Notes: a model not told the origin generated them from the sequence alone. A DNA stretch of 64,000 nt from an uncultured Eisenbergiella sp. (GCA_947598825.1 CANQFM010000010.1:1-64000), one strand, 5' to 3'; positions 8,521-16,487 are shown, counted from the first letter of the stretch. Numbers and translations are program-made.

Positions 8521-8574
8521 AGTATAACCGGAACGGTTGAAAACCTTGTGAACGAAATGTGAAGTAAGTGTGAA
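8521..8574 (-). promoter_or_regulatory. Promoter with three Pho-box-like TTCACA repeats ahead of VTC gene
   Basis: On the minus strand three identical TTCACA hexamers occupy 8569-8574, 8558-8563 and 8547-8552. They have exact 11-bp spacing (hexamer plus 5 bp). A -10 box TATACT follows at 8521-8526, 20 bp after the last hexamer. Direct TT(A/C/T)ACA repeats with about 5-bp gaps are the known PhoP box pattern of Bacillus. There is no good -35 box, as expected for an activator-dependent promoter. Confidence 0.6.
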
Positions 8575-8612
8575 AAACCCGGCAAAAACAACAGAAAACG
8601 GAGGGCATTTCA

Positions 8613-8641
8613 TTGCCTGCGCAAAAATTATGTGCTATAAT
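8613..8641 (+). promoter_or_regulatory. Promoter for rubredoxin
   Basis: TTGCCT, a 17-bp spacer, then TATAAT preceded by TGC (extended -10). It is located 38 bp upstream of the rubredoxin start. Confidence 0.7.
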
Positions 8642-8679
8642 TTCCCTGTAAGTATTTATGAAGAGAGGAGATGAATTGT

Positions 8680-8844
8680 ATGGACAAGTATTTCTGCAAT
8701 CCCTGCGGTTACACCTATGACCCCGAGAAGGGTGATCCGGAGCATGGCATCGCGCCTGGGACGGCCTTTGAAGATCTCCCGGCGGATTGGGTATGCCCTA
8801 TCTGCGGCGTTTCCAAGACCATGTTCCAGAGAGTGATCGCATAA
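8680..8844 (+). CDS. Rubredoxin
   Basis: This gene is absent from the ORF track because it is short. Translation gives a 54-residue protein beginning [19 protein letters not shown]. It contains the two rubredoxin knuckles CNPCG (C-x2-C) and CPICG (C-x2-C), the four Cys ligands of a single iron. Length equals the usual 52-55 residues. A GAGGAG ribosome site ends 9 nt before the ATG at 8680; the in-frame ATG at 8671 abuts that site and is less likely. It is a cytoplasmic one-electron carrier, commonly used by anaerobes in oxygen and peroxide detoxification. It is monocistronic, with its own promoter and terminator. Confidence 0.96.
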   Translation: MDKYFCNPCGYTYDPEKGDPEHGIAPGTAFEDLPADWVCPICGVSKTMFQRVIA

Positions 8845-8870
8845 GCCGTATACATAGGAATCGGCGTATG

Positions 8871-8906
8871 AACACCCCCATGAGCGTGTGCCCATGGGGG
8901 TGTTTT
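8871..8906 (+). terminator. Terminator after rubredoxin
   Basis: The arms AACACCCCCATG and CATGGGGGTGTT form a 12-bp stem, with the final Ts extending into TTTTT. Confidence 0.88.
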
Positions 8907-8984
8907 TCTGCGGCTTCTGTAACCGCATTTTTCTTAATGGTCGCATCAATCTTTTTGGATTATTTTGATATTTGGACAATCTAG

Positions 8985-9013
8985 TTGGAAAATCAAAGAT
9001 TTTTCGATATAAT
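8985..9013 (+). promoter_or_regulatory. Promoter of the second MNT locus
   Basis: TTGGAA and a consensus TATAAT are separated by 17 bp. It precedes the regulator remnant and the nucleotidyltransferase gene and lies in an AT-rich stretch. Confidence 0.65.
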
Positions 9014-9133
9014 AGATTGCGGAAACTGATGAATGAGTCCGTGCAGGTGGAAGTGCTGGTGAAGATATGCAACTGCCTTGGATGCACGATGGACGACATA
9101 TGTTTGTCCCAAAGGAGAGGATTTTATGAGTGA
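9014..9133 (+). pseudogene. Remnant of a small XRE-type HTH regulator
   Basis: The frame starting at 9014 reads RLRKLMNESVQVEVLVKIC and then NCLGCTMDDI before a stop at 9131. This resembles the recognition-helix half of short Cro/C1-type regulators, which typically end '...L.RIC..L.CDIGDIMEI'. The N-terminal half is missing: the consensus -10 box lies directly in front of the fragment. A 34-codon ORF from the ATG at 9029 could still be translated and would overlap the next gene by 8 bp. I read it as a decayed gene, not a functional one. Confidence 0.55.
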
Positions 9134-9428
9134 TACTGTATTTACAATAGAAAAAATTGTAGCCTTGGTAAAACCACTAGCTGAAAAATATCAGGTACAA
9201 CAGATTTATCTGTTTGGGTCATACGCAAGGGGCGAAGCCGGTGTAGATAGTGATTTGGATTTTCTGGTATATGGGGGAGAAGACTTTAAACTTACCAAAA
9301 TTTTTTCTTTTGCAGAAGAATTACGAGAAGTGTTGAATAAAAAAGTGGATGTGTTTGAAATTCACGAGATTAACACGGACAGTGATTTCTATAAGACAAT
9401 CATGAAAGAGAGGTTGCTGGTGGCATGA
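9126..9428 (+). CDS. MNT-type nucleotidyltransferase, apparently orphaned
   Basis: The 100-residue protein has the signature LFGSYARGEAGVDSDLDFLV near residues 29-48, with both catalytic Asp residues in SDLDF. It is therefore a second MNT-family minimal nucleotidyltransferase. The ATG at 9126 follows AAAGGAGAGG; the longer track ORF from 9078 runs through the ribosome site. Its codons are clearly richer in A/T than those of most neighbours, suggesting separate ancestry. An ATGA overlap leads into only 13 codons of what looks like a HEPN partner, so the module seems broken. It might still act in trans on another HEPN protein. Confidence 0.85.
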   Translation: MSDTVFTIEKIVALVKPLAEKYQVQQIYLFGSYARGEAGVDSDLDFLVYGGEDFKLTKIFSFAEELREVLNKKVDVFEIHEINTDSDFYKTIMKERLLVA

Positions 9429-9466
9429 AATATTCGGATCAACAGCGTGTAACTTGTGTTTGCTGA
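9425..9466 (+). pseudogene. 13-codon stub of a HEPN (HepT-like) partner gene
   Basis: An ATGA overlap with the nucleotidyltransferase stop codon opens MKYSDQQRV, which resembles the start of HepT-like proteins normally encoded at this spot. The frame then stops at 9464-9466. Nothing resembling the remaining 100 or so residues or the R-x4-H motif occurs before the GH2 gene. The similarity is short, so the call rests mainly on gene order and the overlap. Confidence 0.45.
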
Positions 9467-9497
9467 TTTAGTTTCACTTTGTCCTGTTTATGGTTTT

Positions 9498-9535
9498 TTC
9501 TGTGCTAACGCTCCGCGATGAAAAATTGCTATAAT
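9498..9535 (+). promoter_or_regulatory. GH2 promoter with candidate AraC site
   Basis: An extended -10 (TGC-TATAAT, 9527-9535) lacks a recognisable -35. In the -35 neighbourhood lies TTCTGTGCTAA (9498-9508), an 11-mer that recurs exactly at 12697-12707 in the leader of the linked AraC regulator gene. This suggests activation or control by that regulator. Confidence 0.5.
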
Positions 9536-9570
9536 TATTATAACTATTCTTGCTACGAAAGGAGCATACT

Positions 9571-11823
9571 ATGCGTACTGTAACACCATTGACCTCCGCC
9601 TGCTTCGCTTTACAAGGGGAAGCCTTCTCTGCGGTCACACTGCCTCATACCTGGAACGCCCTGGACGGCCAGGACGGCGGCAACGACTACCACCGCGGCA
9701 TCGGCACTTATCTCATCGACCTGCCCGATCCCGCAAAGGGCAAACGCCAGTACATCGAACTGCAGGGCGCAAATCATGTGGCGACTGTGTGGTGCAACGG
9801 GCGGGAGCTGGGCACCCACAAGGGAGGCTTTTCCACCTTCCGCTATGACCTGACCCCGGCCATGAAGCCCACCGGCAACGTCCTCACCGTTACCGTGACG
9901 AATGCCCCTAGCAACATCTACCCCCAAAGCGCTGATTTTACCTTCTACGGCGGTCTGTACCGCGATGTTGATTTCATCGAGGTGGACGAGATCCACTTCG
10001 ACCTGTTGAAGGATGGCACGGCCGGCGTTTTTGTGACGGCACACAACACCGGCAAAACTCGTTTTGATCTGTTCCCGGTCGGGGCAGAGGGCTGCACCGT
10101 CTGCGTTGCCATCAAGGATGCGGACGGCAAAGAGGTCGCCGCTGGCAAGGCAAAGGCGGAGCCGCATACCGTCATCAAGCTGGATGTCAAGGCACCGCAT
10201 CTCTGGAACGGCGTTCTGGATCCGTACTGCTATACCGCCGAGGCCAGCATCATTCGCGGCGTGGACGTGCCGGAGGTCGTGCCGCTGGATACCGTCGTCG
10301 TCACCTTTGGCTATCGTTCCTTCCATGTCGATCCCAACACCGGCTTCTGGCTCAACGGCAAGAGTTTTCCGCTGCGCGGCGTTTCGCGACATCAAGACCG
10401 GCTGGACAAGGGCTGGGCGCAGTCCAGGACCGACCACGAAGAAGATATTGCCCTCATCAAGGAGGTGGGCGCCAACACCATCCGGCTGGCCCACTACCAG
10501 CACGACCAGTATTTCTATGATCTGTGCGACAAGACTGGTTTTGTGCTGTGGGCCGAGATCCCCTTTATCAGCGCTTTCATCCCCGGCAAGGAAGCGCATG
10601 ACAACACCCTCTCCCAGATGAAGGAACTGATCGCACAGAACTACAACCATCCGTCCATCTGCTTCTGGGGCATCTCCAACGAAATTACCATCAACGGCGA
10701 AACTGAGGAGCTGTACCGCAACCTGTGCGAGGTCAACGCCCTGGCCAAGACGCTCGACCCCGGCCGGCTGACGACGATGGCCGAGGTCACGATGGCGCCG
10801 ATGAACAGCGAGCATGTGTACATCACTGATGTGCTGAGCTACAACCACTATTTTGGCTGGTATGTGGGGGATGTGACCGACAACGGCCCGTGGCTTGACA
10901 GATTCCACGCCGCGAACCCCGATCGGTGCCTCGGCCTGTCGGAATACGGCGCCGAGAACATTCTCAAATGGCACTCTGCCACGCCTGACAACCACGATTA
11001 CACCGAGGAATACGCCAGCTACTACCACCATGAGATGCTCAAGATCTTTGCCGCACGCCCCTATCTTTGGGCGACACATGTGTGGAATATGTTCGATTTC
11101 GCCGCCGATGCCCGCGACGAGGGCGGTGTAAAGGGGCGCAACAACAAGGGCCTTGTCACCTATGACCGAAAGACAAAAAAGGATGCCTTCTACGTCTACA
11201 AAGCCTACTGGAACCCCGAACCGATGGTCTATGTGGCGGGCGGCCGCTTTGCAGACCGCGCCCCTGACGAGCGGAACATCATCGTTTACACCAACCAGCC
11301 GAGCGTGACGCTCATCGTCAACGGTGAGGAAATCGCCACGCAGGAGGCCGTTGACCACGCCGTCGTGTTCCGGGCCGTTGCCCTCAAGGACGGCGCCAAC
11401 ACCGTGACCGCCAAAGGCAACGAGGTCGCGGGCAACACCATCACCCTCAACGCCGTGGCAGAACACAACTATGCCTACGACCTGCCGGAGGGCAACCAGG
11501 GCGCCAACTGGTTTGATGACCCCGCCGCCGTGGCGGCGCGCAAGGCGCTTCGGTATCCGGCGGGCTATTACTCCATCAAGGATAAGGTCAGCGTACTGCT
11601 GGCTAACGCCAAAACGGAGCCCATCGTCAGGGAGATCCTTGGCAAAGCGATGGGCGGCGGTCCCATGGCCGGGATGGCCCCGAAGGGCGATGACAATCCG
11701 ATGGCCGAGTTCATGGGAATGATGCGATTGAGCGATCTGCTCAAGATGGCGGGCGGTGCCTTGCCCGCAGAGGCTAAGATCGCGCTGAACGAGGCACTGA
11801 TAAAAATCAAGAAAGAATCATAA
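9571..11823 (+). CDS. Glycoside hydrolase family 2 enzyme (beta-galactosidase/beta-glucuronidase-like)
   Basis: The 750-residue protein shows the GH2 order: an N-terminal sugar-binding jelly-roll (about 15-165), an immunoglobulin-like domain (about 165-265), the TIM barrel (about 265-570) and a C-terminal domain. Barrel signatures include GVSRHQD, the acid/base Glu in WGISNE and the likely nucleophile Glu in LSEYG. No signal peptide is visible, so it should act in the cytoplasm on imported oligosaccharides. The ATG at 9571 follows AAAGGAG; the track's earlier TTG start is not supported. The locus also holds an AraC regulator, a GPH symporter and a GH88 unsaturated glucuronyl hydrolase, pointing to uronic-acid-containing glycan fragments. 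Exact specificity (galactoside, glucuronide or other) cannot be read. Confidence 0.9.
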   Translation: MRTVTPLTSACFALQGEAFSAVTLPHTWNALDGQDGGNDYHRGIGTYLIDLPDPAKGKRQYIELQGANHVATVWCNGRELGTHKGGFSTFRYDLTPAMKPTGNVLTVTVTNAPSNIYPQSADFTFYGGLYRDVDFIEVDEIHFDLLKDGTAGVFVTAHNTGKTRFDLFPVGAEGCTVCVAIKDADGKEVAAGKAKAEPHTVIKLDVKAPHLWNGVLDPYCYTAEASIIRGVDVPEVVPLDTVVVTFGYRSFHVDPNTGFWLNGKSFPLRGVSRHQDRLDKGWAQSRTDHEEDIALIKEVGANTIRLAHYQHDQYFYDLCDKTGFVLWAEIPFISAFIPGKEAHDNTLSQMKELIAQNYNHPSICFWGISNEITINGETEELYRNLCEVNALAKTLDPGRLTTMAEVTMAPMNSEHVYITDVLSYNHYFGWYVGDVTDNGPWLDRFHAANPDRCLGLSEYGAENILKWHSATPDNHDYTEEYASYYHHEMLKIFAARPYLWATHVWNMFDFAADARDEGGVKGRNNKGLVTYDRKTKKDAFYVYKAYWNPEPMVYVAGGRFADRAPDERNIIVYTNQPSVTLIVNGEEIATQEAVDHAVVFRAVALKDGANTVTAKGNEVAGNTITLNAVAEHNYAYDLPEGNQGANWFDDPAAVAARKALRYPAGYYSIKDKVSVLLANAKTEPIVREILGKAMGGGPMAGMAPKGDDNPMAEFMGMMRLSDLLKMAGGALPAEAKIALNEALIKIKKES

Positions 11824-11840
11824 CTGCAAAGCAAGAAGCA

Positions 11841-11880
11841 CCCCCGACCATACTGCATGAGGCATGGTCGGGGGCTTTTT
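11841..11880 (+). terminator. Terminator after GH2 gene
   Basis: An 11-bp stem CCCCCGACCAT / ATGGTCGGGGG has a 12-nt loop and is followed by CTTTTT. It separates the GH2 gene from the convergent AraC gene. Confidence 0.9.
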
Positions 11881-11902
11881 GGAACGACGGTGCGGAAATC
11901 TA

Positions 11903-12682
11903 TTATCCCGCTCTTTCCTGCGTCATCTTTTCCCTGTACTCGGTGGGGGACATCCCCTCCACCTGTCGGAATACACGGCAGAAATAACTGAAATTGTTGA
12001 AGCCGACCGCTACGGATACTTCCTCCACCGACATATCATCCAGATACAGCATCGCCTTTGCCAGGACGATGCGTTTTTGTTTGATGAACTGGATCGCAGA
12101 ACACCCGGTCTCCCGCTTGAGGATGCGATTGACATAGACCGACGAATAGTTGGACTGCTCCGCAATCTGCTGTAAGCTCAGGCCCTCGGTCAGATTGGAA
12201 AAAATATAGCTCACGATCCTTTCCGCCGCTGGGCTGTAGGTCTTGCGGCCAAATTCCTGTACCATACCGCAATAGGTGCGCAGGATGGCATCCATCAGCG
12301 CGCCGGAACGTAGCGTCTCGGCGGTGGCCGTGTTGATCGTGCGCCCAAAATATGTGGCAATGCCGTGGATGATAGTCACCGGTACATTGGTGCTGAGTAC
12401 GGTCATACGCAACCCGGAATTCATGATCAGGGCCAATTGCCGCTGCTGTTCCACGTCGTTGGCGGATCTGGCTGCAAAATCCCGATAATATTCCTGGCTT
12501 TGCGGCAAATTGTCCAGCAGCGCCCGTGCCCCGTCATAATCGCCGCTCAAGACAAAACGCACCAGCTTCTTTTCCGCCATATAGCGGGCAATAATAGCAC
12601 TTTCGCTGATGAACAGGTTTTCCTTCCAACTGTTGGGCTGCGGTGTAAAATCGGCAGAGGAGAGCTTTTTCCGCACGGGCAT
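11903..12682 (-). CDS. AraC-family transcriptional regulator of the glycan locus
   Basis: The 259-residue protein carries two helix-turn-helix units in its last 100 residues, with LSLQQIAEQSNYSSVYVNRI as the first and VEEVSVAVGFNNFSYFCRVF as the second, and ends in GMSPTEYRE. This is the canonical AraC/XylS DNA-binding domain. The N-terminal 150 residues have no recognised cupin motif. A ribosome site AAGGGGG lies just upstream of the ATG. It lies between GH2 (convergent) and the GPH symporter (divergent), so it most likely senses the imported sugar and controls both. Its own leader contains the TGTGCTAA motif, consistent with autoregulation. Confidence 0.9.
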   Translation of the reverse strand: MPVRKKLSSADFTPQPNSWKENLFISESAIIARYMAEKKLVRFVLSGDYDGARALLDNLPQSQEYYRDFAARSANDVEQQRQLALIMNSGLRMTVLSTNVPVTIIHGIATYFGRTINTATAETLRSGALMDAILRTYCGMVQEFGRKTYSPAAERIVSYIFSNLTEGLSLQQIAEQSNYSSVYVNRILKRETGCSAIQFIKQKRIVLAKAMLYLDDMSVEEVSVAVGFNNFSYFCRVFRQVEGMSPTEYREKMTQERAG

Positions 12683-12696
12683 ACCCCCTTGTTTTA

Positions 12697-12707
12697 TTCT
12701 GTGCTAA
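12697..12707 (+). promoter_or_regulatory. Second copy of TTCTGTGCTAA, candidate AraC operator
   Basis: An exact 11-bp match to the site at 9498-9508 upstream of GH2. Here it lies within the 5' leader of the AraC gene, between its -10 box and start codon. Confidence 0.45.
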
Positions 12708-12753
12708 AACTAGCTCTTAATGTTCATAATAAATTTTCATTTGAACTGGTACA

Positions 12754-12782
12754 ATTATAGCACAATGCATAAGTTTATACAA
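12754..12782 (-). promoter_or_regulatory. Promoter of the AraC regulator
   Basis: On the minus strand TTGTAT is separated by 17 bp from TATAAT, with a TGC extension before the -10. Confidence 0.65.
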
Positions 12783-12833
12783 TTTTATTCGCCGACTGCA
12801 ACGGAATTATAGCGATAAAATCAATGTTCTGCA

Positions 12834-12862
12834 CAGGTATCGCCGGAATGGGGCGGCACCTG
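12834..12862. promoter_or_regulatory. Inverted repeat upstream of GPH symporter
   Basis: The arms CAGGTATCGCC and GGCGGCACCTG (9 of 11 pairs complementary) flank a 7-bp spacer. It is 57 bp upstream of the symporter start. It could be an operator for a second regulator; no T-run follows, so it is not a terminator. Confidence 0.45.
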
Positions 12863-12919
12863 TTAAGAATAGAATAATCTGAAACCCCGAAACCAATTCA
12901 CAAAAGAAAGGACGGAAAC

Positions 12920-14338
12920 ATGGAAACCAAATCTGCACGGCCCTTTGGCTTGCTCGATAAGATCGGCTATGCCATGGGCGACTTCGGCAACAACTTTACC
13001 TTCGTCTTTGCCAGTATGTACCTGATGACCTTCTGCACCGATGTGCTTGGCATGGTGCCGGCCGTCGTAGGCACCATCCTGGCAGCCTCTAAAATTGTGG
13101 ATGCCTTCACCGATTTTGGTATGGGCCGCATCTGCGATCTGGCAAAACCCACCAAGGACGGGCGTTTCCGCCCCTGGATCAAGCGCATGGCCATCCCCAT
13201 GGGCATCAGCAGTATACTGATCTACCAGTATTGGGTCAGCAGCTTCCCGATGGGCGGACGCATCGCATGGGTCGCCATCTTCTACATCGTGTGGGGCAGC
13301 TTCTTCTACACCGCCTGCAACATCCCCTACGGCTCAATGGCCTCTGTCATCACCAACAATGCCAAACAACGTACCCAGCTTTCCACCTGGCGTACCGTCG
13401 GCGCCACTCTTTCCGGCATGCTTATCGGCATCGTCGCGCCCATGCTGGTATTTGCCACGAATGAGGCTGGTCAGCAGTATGTCGTGCCGGAAAAATTCAC
13501 CATGACCGCTGTCATCTTTGGCATCTGCGCTGCTGTGTTCTATCTTATCTGCTATGCTCTCTCGGTGGAGCGCGTACAGATTGCGCCCGCCAAGAAGGAC
13601 GATGGTAAGGCCAGGATTTCGGCCGGCGAGACGCTTAAAAACCTCGTTACCTGCCGCCCGCTGCTGGCTATCGTCATCGTGGCGATCTTCACGCTCGTTG
13701 CCAGCCTCGGTATGTCCTCGCTCAACACCTATCTCTATAAGGACTACTTCAACAACACCAACGTCATGGGCCTTGCCAGCATGGCCGGTACCGTCTCGAT
13801 GATCGCCATGGCCCCGGTCGCCACCATCCTTTCGGCCAGAATCGGCAAAAAGGAGACCGGCTGTCTCGGCATCGGCATCTCCGCCGTGATTTTTGTCATC
13901 ATGTTCCTGATGCGCGTGACCAATCCCATGGTCTTTATTGGGCTGTATATACTGCAGGGCATGGGCATGGGTCTCAACAGCATGGTCACTTGGGCCTACA
14001 TTGGTGACGTCATTGATTCACAGGAGGTCAAGACCGGTGTGCGTACCGATGGCACCGTCTACTCCACCTATTCTTTCACCCGCAAGATCGCGCAGGCCGC
14101 CGCGGCCGGTTTGGGCGGCTGGCTGTTGTCTGCCATCGGCTATGTGCAGAGTACGGCCGGTGAGGTTGTGGTGCAGACCGACGCCGTGCGCCAAAGCATC
14201 TACACCTGCATGACCCTGCTGCCCGCCGTCCTCTACATTTTGGCCTTCTTGTGCATGTTCTTCCTCTATCCGCTGGGCAAAAAGCAGGTAGATGAGAACA
14301 CCCGCATCCTGAGCGAGCGCCGCGCCACCAACGGTTGA
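12920..14338 (+). CDS. GPH-family sugar:cation symporter (MFS)
   Basis: The 472-residue protein has 12 hydrophobic segments and the glycoside-pentoside-hexuronide signature SKIVDAFTDFGMGRICDLAK near residues 57-76, followed by GRFRPWIKR. Members import oligosaccharides, glucuronides or pentosides using Na+ or H+. The ribosome site GAAAGGACGG precedes the ATG. It lies 42 bp before the GH88 gene, probably in one operon. Together with the intracellular GH2 and GH88 enzymes it likely imports a short glycan ending in an unsaturated or normal uronic acid. The direct substrate is inferred from context only. Confidence 0.9.
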   Translation: METKSARPFGLLDKIGYAMGDFGNNFTFVFASMYLMTFCTDVLGMVPAVVGTILAASKIVDAFTDFGMGRICDLAKPTKDGRFRPWIKRMAIPMGISSILIYQYWVSSFPMGGRIAWVAIFYIVWGSFFYTACNIPYGSMASVITNNAKQRTQLSTWRTVGATLSGMLIGIVAPMLVFATNEAGQQYVVPEKFTMTAVIFGICAAVFYLICYALSVERVQIAPAKKDDGKARISAGETLKNLVTCRPLLAIVIVAIFTLVASLGMSSLNTYLYKDYFNNTNVMGLASMAGTVSMIAMAPVATILSARIGKKETGCLGIGISAVIFVIMFLMRVTNPMVFIGLYILQGMGMGLNSMVTWAYIGDVIDSQEVKTGVRTDGTVYSTYSFTRKIAQAAAAGLGGWLLSAIGYVQSTAGEVVVQTDAVRQSIYTCMTLLPAVLYILAFLCMFFLYPLGKKQVDENTRILSERRATNG

Positions 14339-14380
14339 TAAACACGAACCCTTTACGCATCTAAGATGGGAGTAAAAAAT

Positions 14381-15571
14381 ATGAGTGAAAAAATTTCTGA
14401 AATGCTCACCGCCGCCGACCGCGTCTGGGTGGACGAAGTACTCAAAAAAGCCCATATCAAACTGTGCAAGGTACGGGAACGCTCCGCCACCAAGCTGCCC
14501 AGCGAGGCGCAGAACGGGGTGCATGACAACAAGCTCGAAGCCAAAGGCAACATCGGTATCGCCAGGGGCTTTTGGACCAACGGCTTTTGGGCCGGTATGC
14601 TGTGGCAGATGTATGCCGAGACCGACGACGAACGCTACAAGGAAATTGCGCGCTTCACGCTGCCGATCTTGGACGAGTGCCTGCTTGATATGGATACCCA
14701 CGACATCGGCTTCCTCTGGCTGCCAACCGCCGTGCTGGACTACAAGCTGACCGGCAATGAGGACGCCAAAAAGAGCGCGTTAGCCGCTGCCAAGTGGCTG
14801 GCAGGGCGGTTCAATCCGGTGCCGAACATCATCCGTGCCTGGGGCGTCGGAGATGAAAAGATGGCGCTCTCCAAGGTGGACCCGCCGATGCGGCTGGCTG
14901 GCGTGACCATCATCGACTGCATGATGAACCTGCCGCTGCTCTACTGGGCCAGCGAGGTGACCGGTGACCCGCGCTATCGCAACATAGCCATGCGCCATGC
15001 CGATATGGCGATGCAGTATTTTGTCCGTGAGGACGGCAGCGTGATCCACATCAACGAGTTCGACCCCGATACCGGTTCCTACGTCGATAACTTCGGCGGA
15101 CAGGGCTACGGCAAGGGTTCAGCGTGGAGCCGCGGCCAGGGCTGGGGCCTGTGCGGCTTTACCGACAGCTACAAGGCCACCGGCAAAAAAGAATACTTGG
15201 AAACCGCCAAAAAGATCGCCGCCTATGTGCTGCTCAACATCCCGGCGGATGGGCTGATCCCTTCGGACTTCCGTCAACCGCCGGAGCCATGGGTGCAGGA
15301 CGACATTGCGGCCGGCGTACTTGCCACTGCGTTCATCGACTTGGCTGAGCTGGTCCCCGAGCAAAGGGACGCCTACCTTAGCGTCGCGCTCAGGATGCTG
15401 CGTGCCATCGATGAAAAAAGCGCTGACTGGAGCCCCGACACCGACCCCATCACGCTGCACGGTACGGCAGGCTATCACCTGCCGGGGCGCAACATCAACT
15501 TCATCTATGCCGACTATTATTACATTGAGGCCATCCGCAAGCTGAAAGGCCGCGATACCTTCCTTTGGTAA
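14381..15571 (+). CDS. GH88 unsaturated glucuronyl hydrolase
   Basis: This 396-residue (alpha/alpha)6-barrel enzyme belongs to GH88, which hydrates the 4,5 double bond of unsaturated uronic acids left by polysaccharide lyases. The two Asp residues used by the family are visible in DTHDIGFLWLP (about residue 112) and IIDCMMNLPLLYW (about residue 183). GSAWSRGQGWGLCGFT and FIYADYYYIEA are further family blocks. No signal peptide is present, so it is cytoplasmic. The ATG at 14381 follows GGGAG by 8 nt; the track's ATG at 14366 has no ribosome site. It is downstream of the GPH symporter. Lyases that would make its substrate are not in this window, so the organism may scavenge products of others. 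Confidence 0.92.
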   Translation: MSEKISEMLTAADRVWVDEVLKKAHIKLCKVRERSATKLPSEAQNGVHDNKLEAKGNIGIARGFWTNGFWAGMLWQMYAETDDERYKEIARFTLPILDECLLDMDTHDIGFLWLPTAVLDYKLTGNEDAKKSALAAAKWLAGRFNPVPNIIRAWGVGDEKMALSKVDPPMRLAGVTIIDCMMNLPLLYWASEVTGDPRYRNIAMRHADMAMQYFVREDGSVIHINEFDPDTGSYVDNFGGQGYGKGSAWSRGQGWGLCGFTDSYKATGKKEYLETAKKIAAYVLLNIPADGLIPSDFRQPPEPWVQDDIAAGVLATAFIDLAELVPEQRDAYLSVALRMLRAIDEKSADWSPDTDPITLHGTAGYHLPGRNINFIYADYYYIEAIRKLKGRDTFLW

Positions 15572-15586
15572 CGGGAAGCGACAATG

Positions 15587-15609
15587 GTGCGCCCGGTGGC
15601 GCACATTTT
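15587..15609 (+). terminator. Weak terminator after GH88
   Basis: A 7-bp stem GTGCGCC / GGCGCAC with a 4-nt loop is followed by only ATTTTC. It lies between the convergent GH88 and degV genes. Confidence 0.5.
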
Positions 15610-15614
15610 CAGAG

Positions 15615-16487
15615 TTATTCAAATTCCTCGTTTATCGCATCGAAGAACACGACGCCCACGATGCCGCGGCCCGTGTGCGCGCCGATGGCGCAGCCGACGG
15701 TGGAAACCACCAGCTCTTTGGGCTGGATCGCCTCCAAAAGCAGCGACCGGGTATATGCCAGCGCTTCGGGATCTTCGCCGTGGCAGATTCCCACGATCTG
15801 GCGGGAGGGTTCTGTGATGTGTTCCGCCATATAGTCAAGCAGCGCCTTGATGGATTTCTTGTGGCCGCGGACGGTCTTTAGTACCTGCAGGCTGCCGTTT
15901 TTGTCCACGATGAGGACGGGTTTCATATCCAGAAGCTCTCCGGCGGTGCCCTTTACTTTGGAGAGGCGGCCGCCCTTGATCAGGTACTTTAAGGTGCTGA
16001 CCGTGAAAACGTGGTGGATATGCTCCACATAAAACTGGGCCGCCCGGATCAGCGTTTCCTTATCGGCGCCTTTTTCCTGCAGTAAAAGCAGCTTATAGAC
16101 GATGAGGCCAAAGCCGAGGGAAGCGGACTTGGAATCGATGATGGTCAAATCGAAATCCGGGTAATCCTCCAGGACGGCCTGTTTTGCCAGATTGGCCGCG
16201 TTATAGGTGGCGGCGATGCCGGTGGAAAAGCACATGTAAAGGACGCTGTCCCCCTTTTCGGCATAGGGGCGAAACGCCTTCTCAAACATATCGGGATTGA
16301 TATGATAGGTTTTGATGTCCCGGCTCACATCGTCCAGGATCTGATAAAATTCCTCCGTGTGAATGGTGACGCCATCCAGATAATCCACATCGTCGATGAC
16401 GACGGGAGTGGGGATCACATGGAGATGAAAGCGCTCCACGATCTCCTCAGGCATATCGGTGGCGGAATCTGTGATGATCTTTAACAT
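15615..16487 (-). CDS. DegV-family fatty-acid-binding protein
   Basis: DegV proteins bind a fatty acid; in Firmicutes, FakB members present fatty acids to the kinase FakA. The 290-residue product begins MLKIITDSATDMPEE, the family's N-terminal signature, and has YMCFSTGIAATYNAA near residue 90 for head-group binding and a GRLSKVKG loop near residue 165. The ATG at 16487 follows GGAGGG by 4 nt; the track's longer start lacks a ribosome site. It lies 41 bp after pncB and could be the last gene of a four-gene minus-strand operon. Whether it serves FakA cannot be told. Confidence 0.93.
   Translation of the reverse strand: MLKIITDSATDMPEEIVERFHLHVIPTPVVIDDVDYLDGVTIHTEEFYQILDDVSRDIKTYHINPDMFEKAFRPYAEKGDSVLYMCFSTGIAATYNAANLAKQAVLEDYPDFDLTIIDSKSASLGFGLIVYKLLLLQEKGADKETLIRAAQFYVEHIHHVFTVSTLKYLIKGGRLSKVKGTAGELLDMKPVLIVDKNGSLQVLKTVRGHKKSIKALLDYMAEHITEPSRQIVGICHGEDPEALAYTRSLLLEAIQPKELVVSTVGCAIGAHTGRGIVGVVFFDAINEEFE

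Noticed and set aside
9610-11466. 618-residue minus-strand ORF
   Set aside because: It lies wholly antisense to the GH2 gene, whose domains and catalytic motifs are clear.
9571-15571. Mobile element bringing in the glycan block
   Set aside because: No transposase, integrase, flanking direct repeat or tRNA end was found; transfer is only suggested by the broken left edge.
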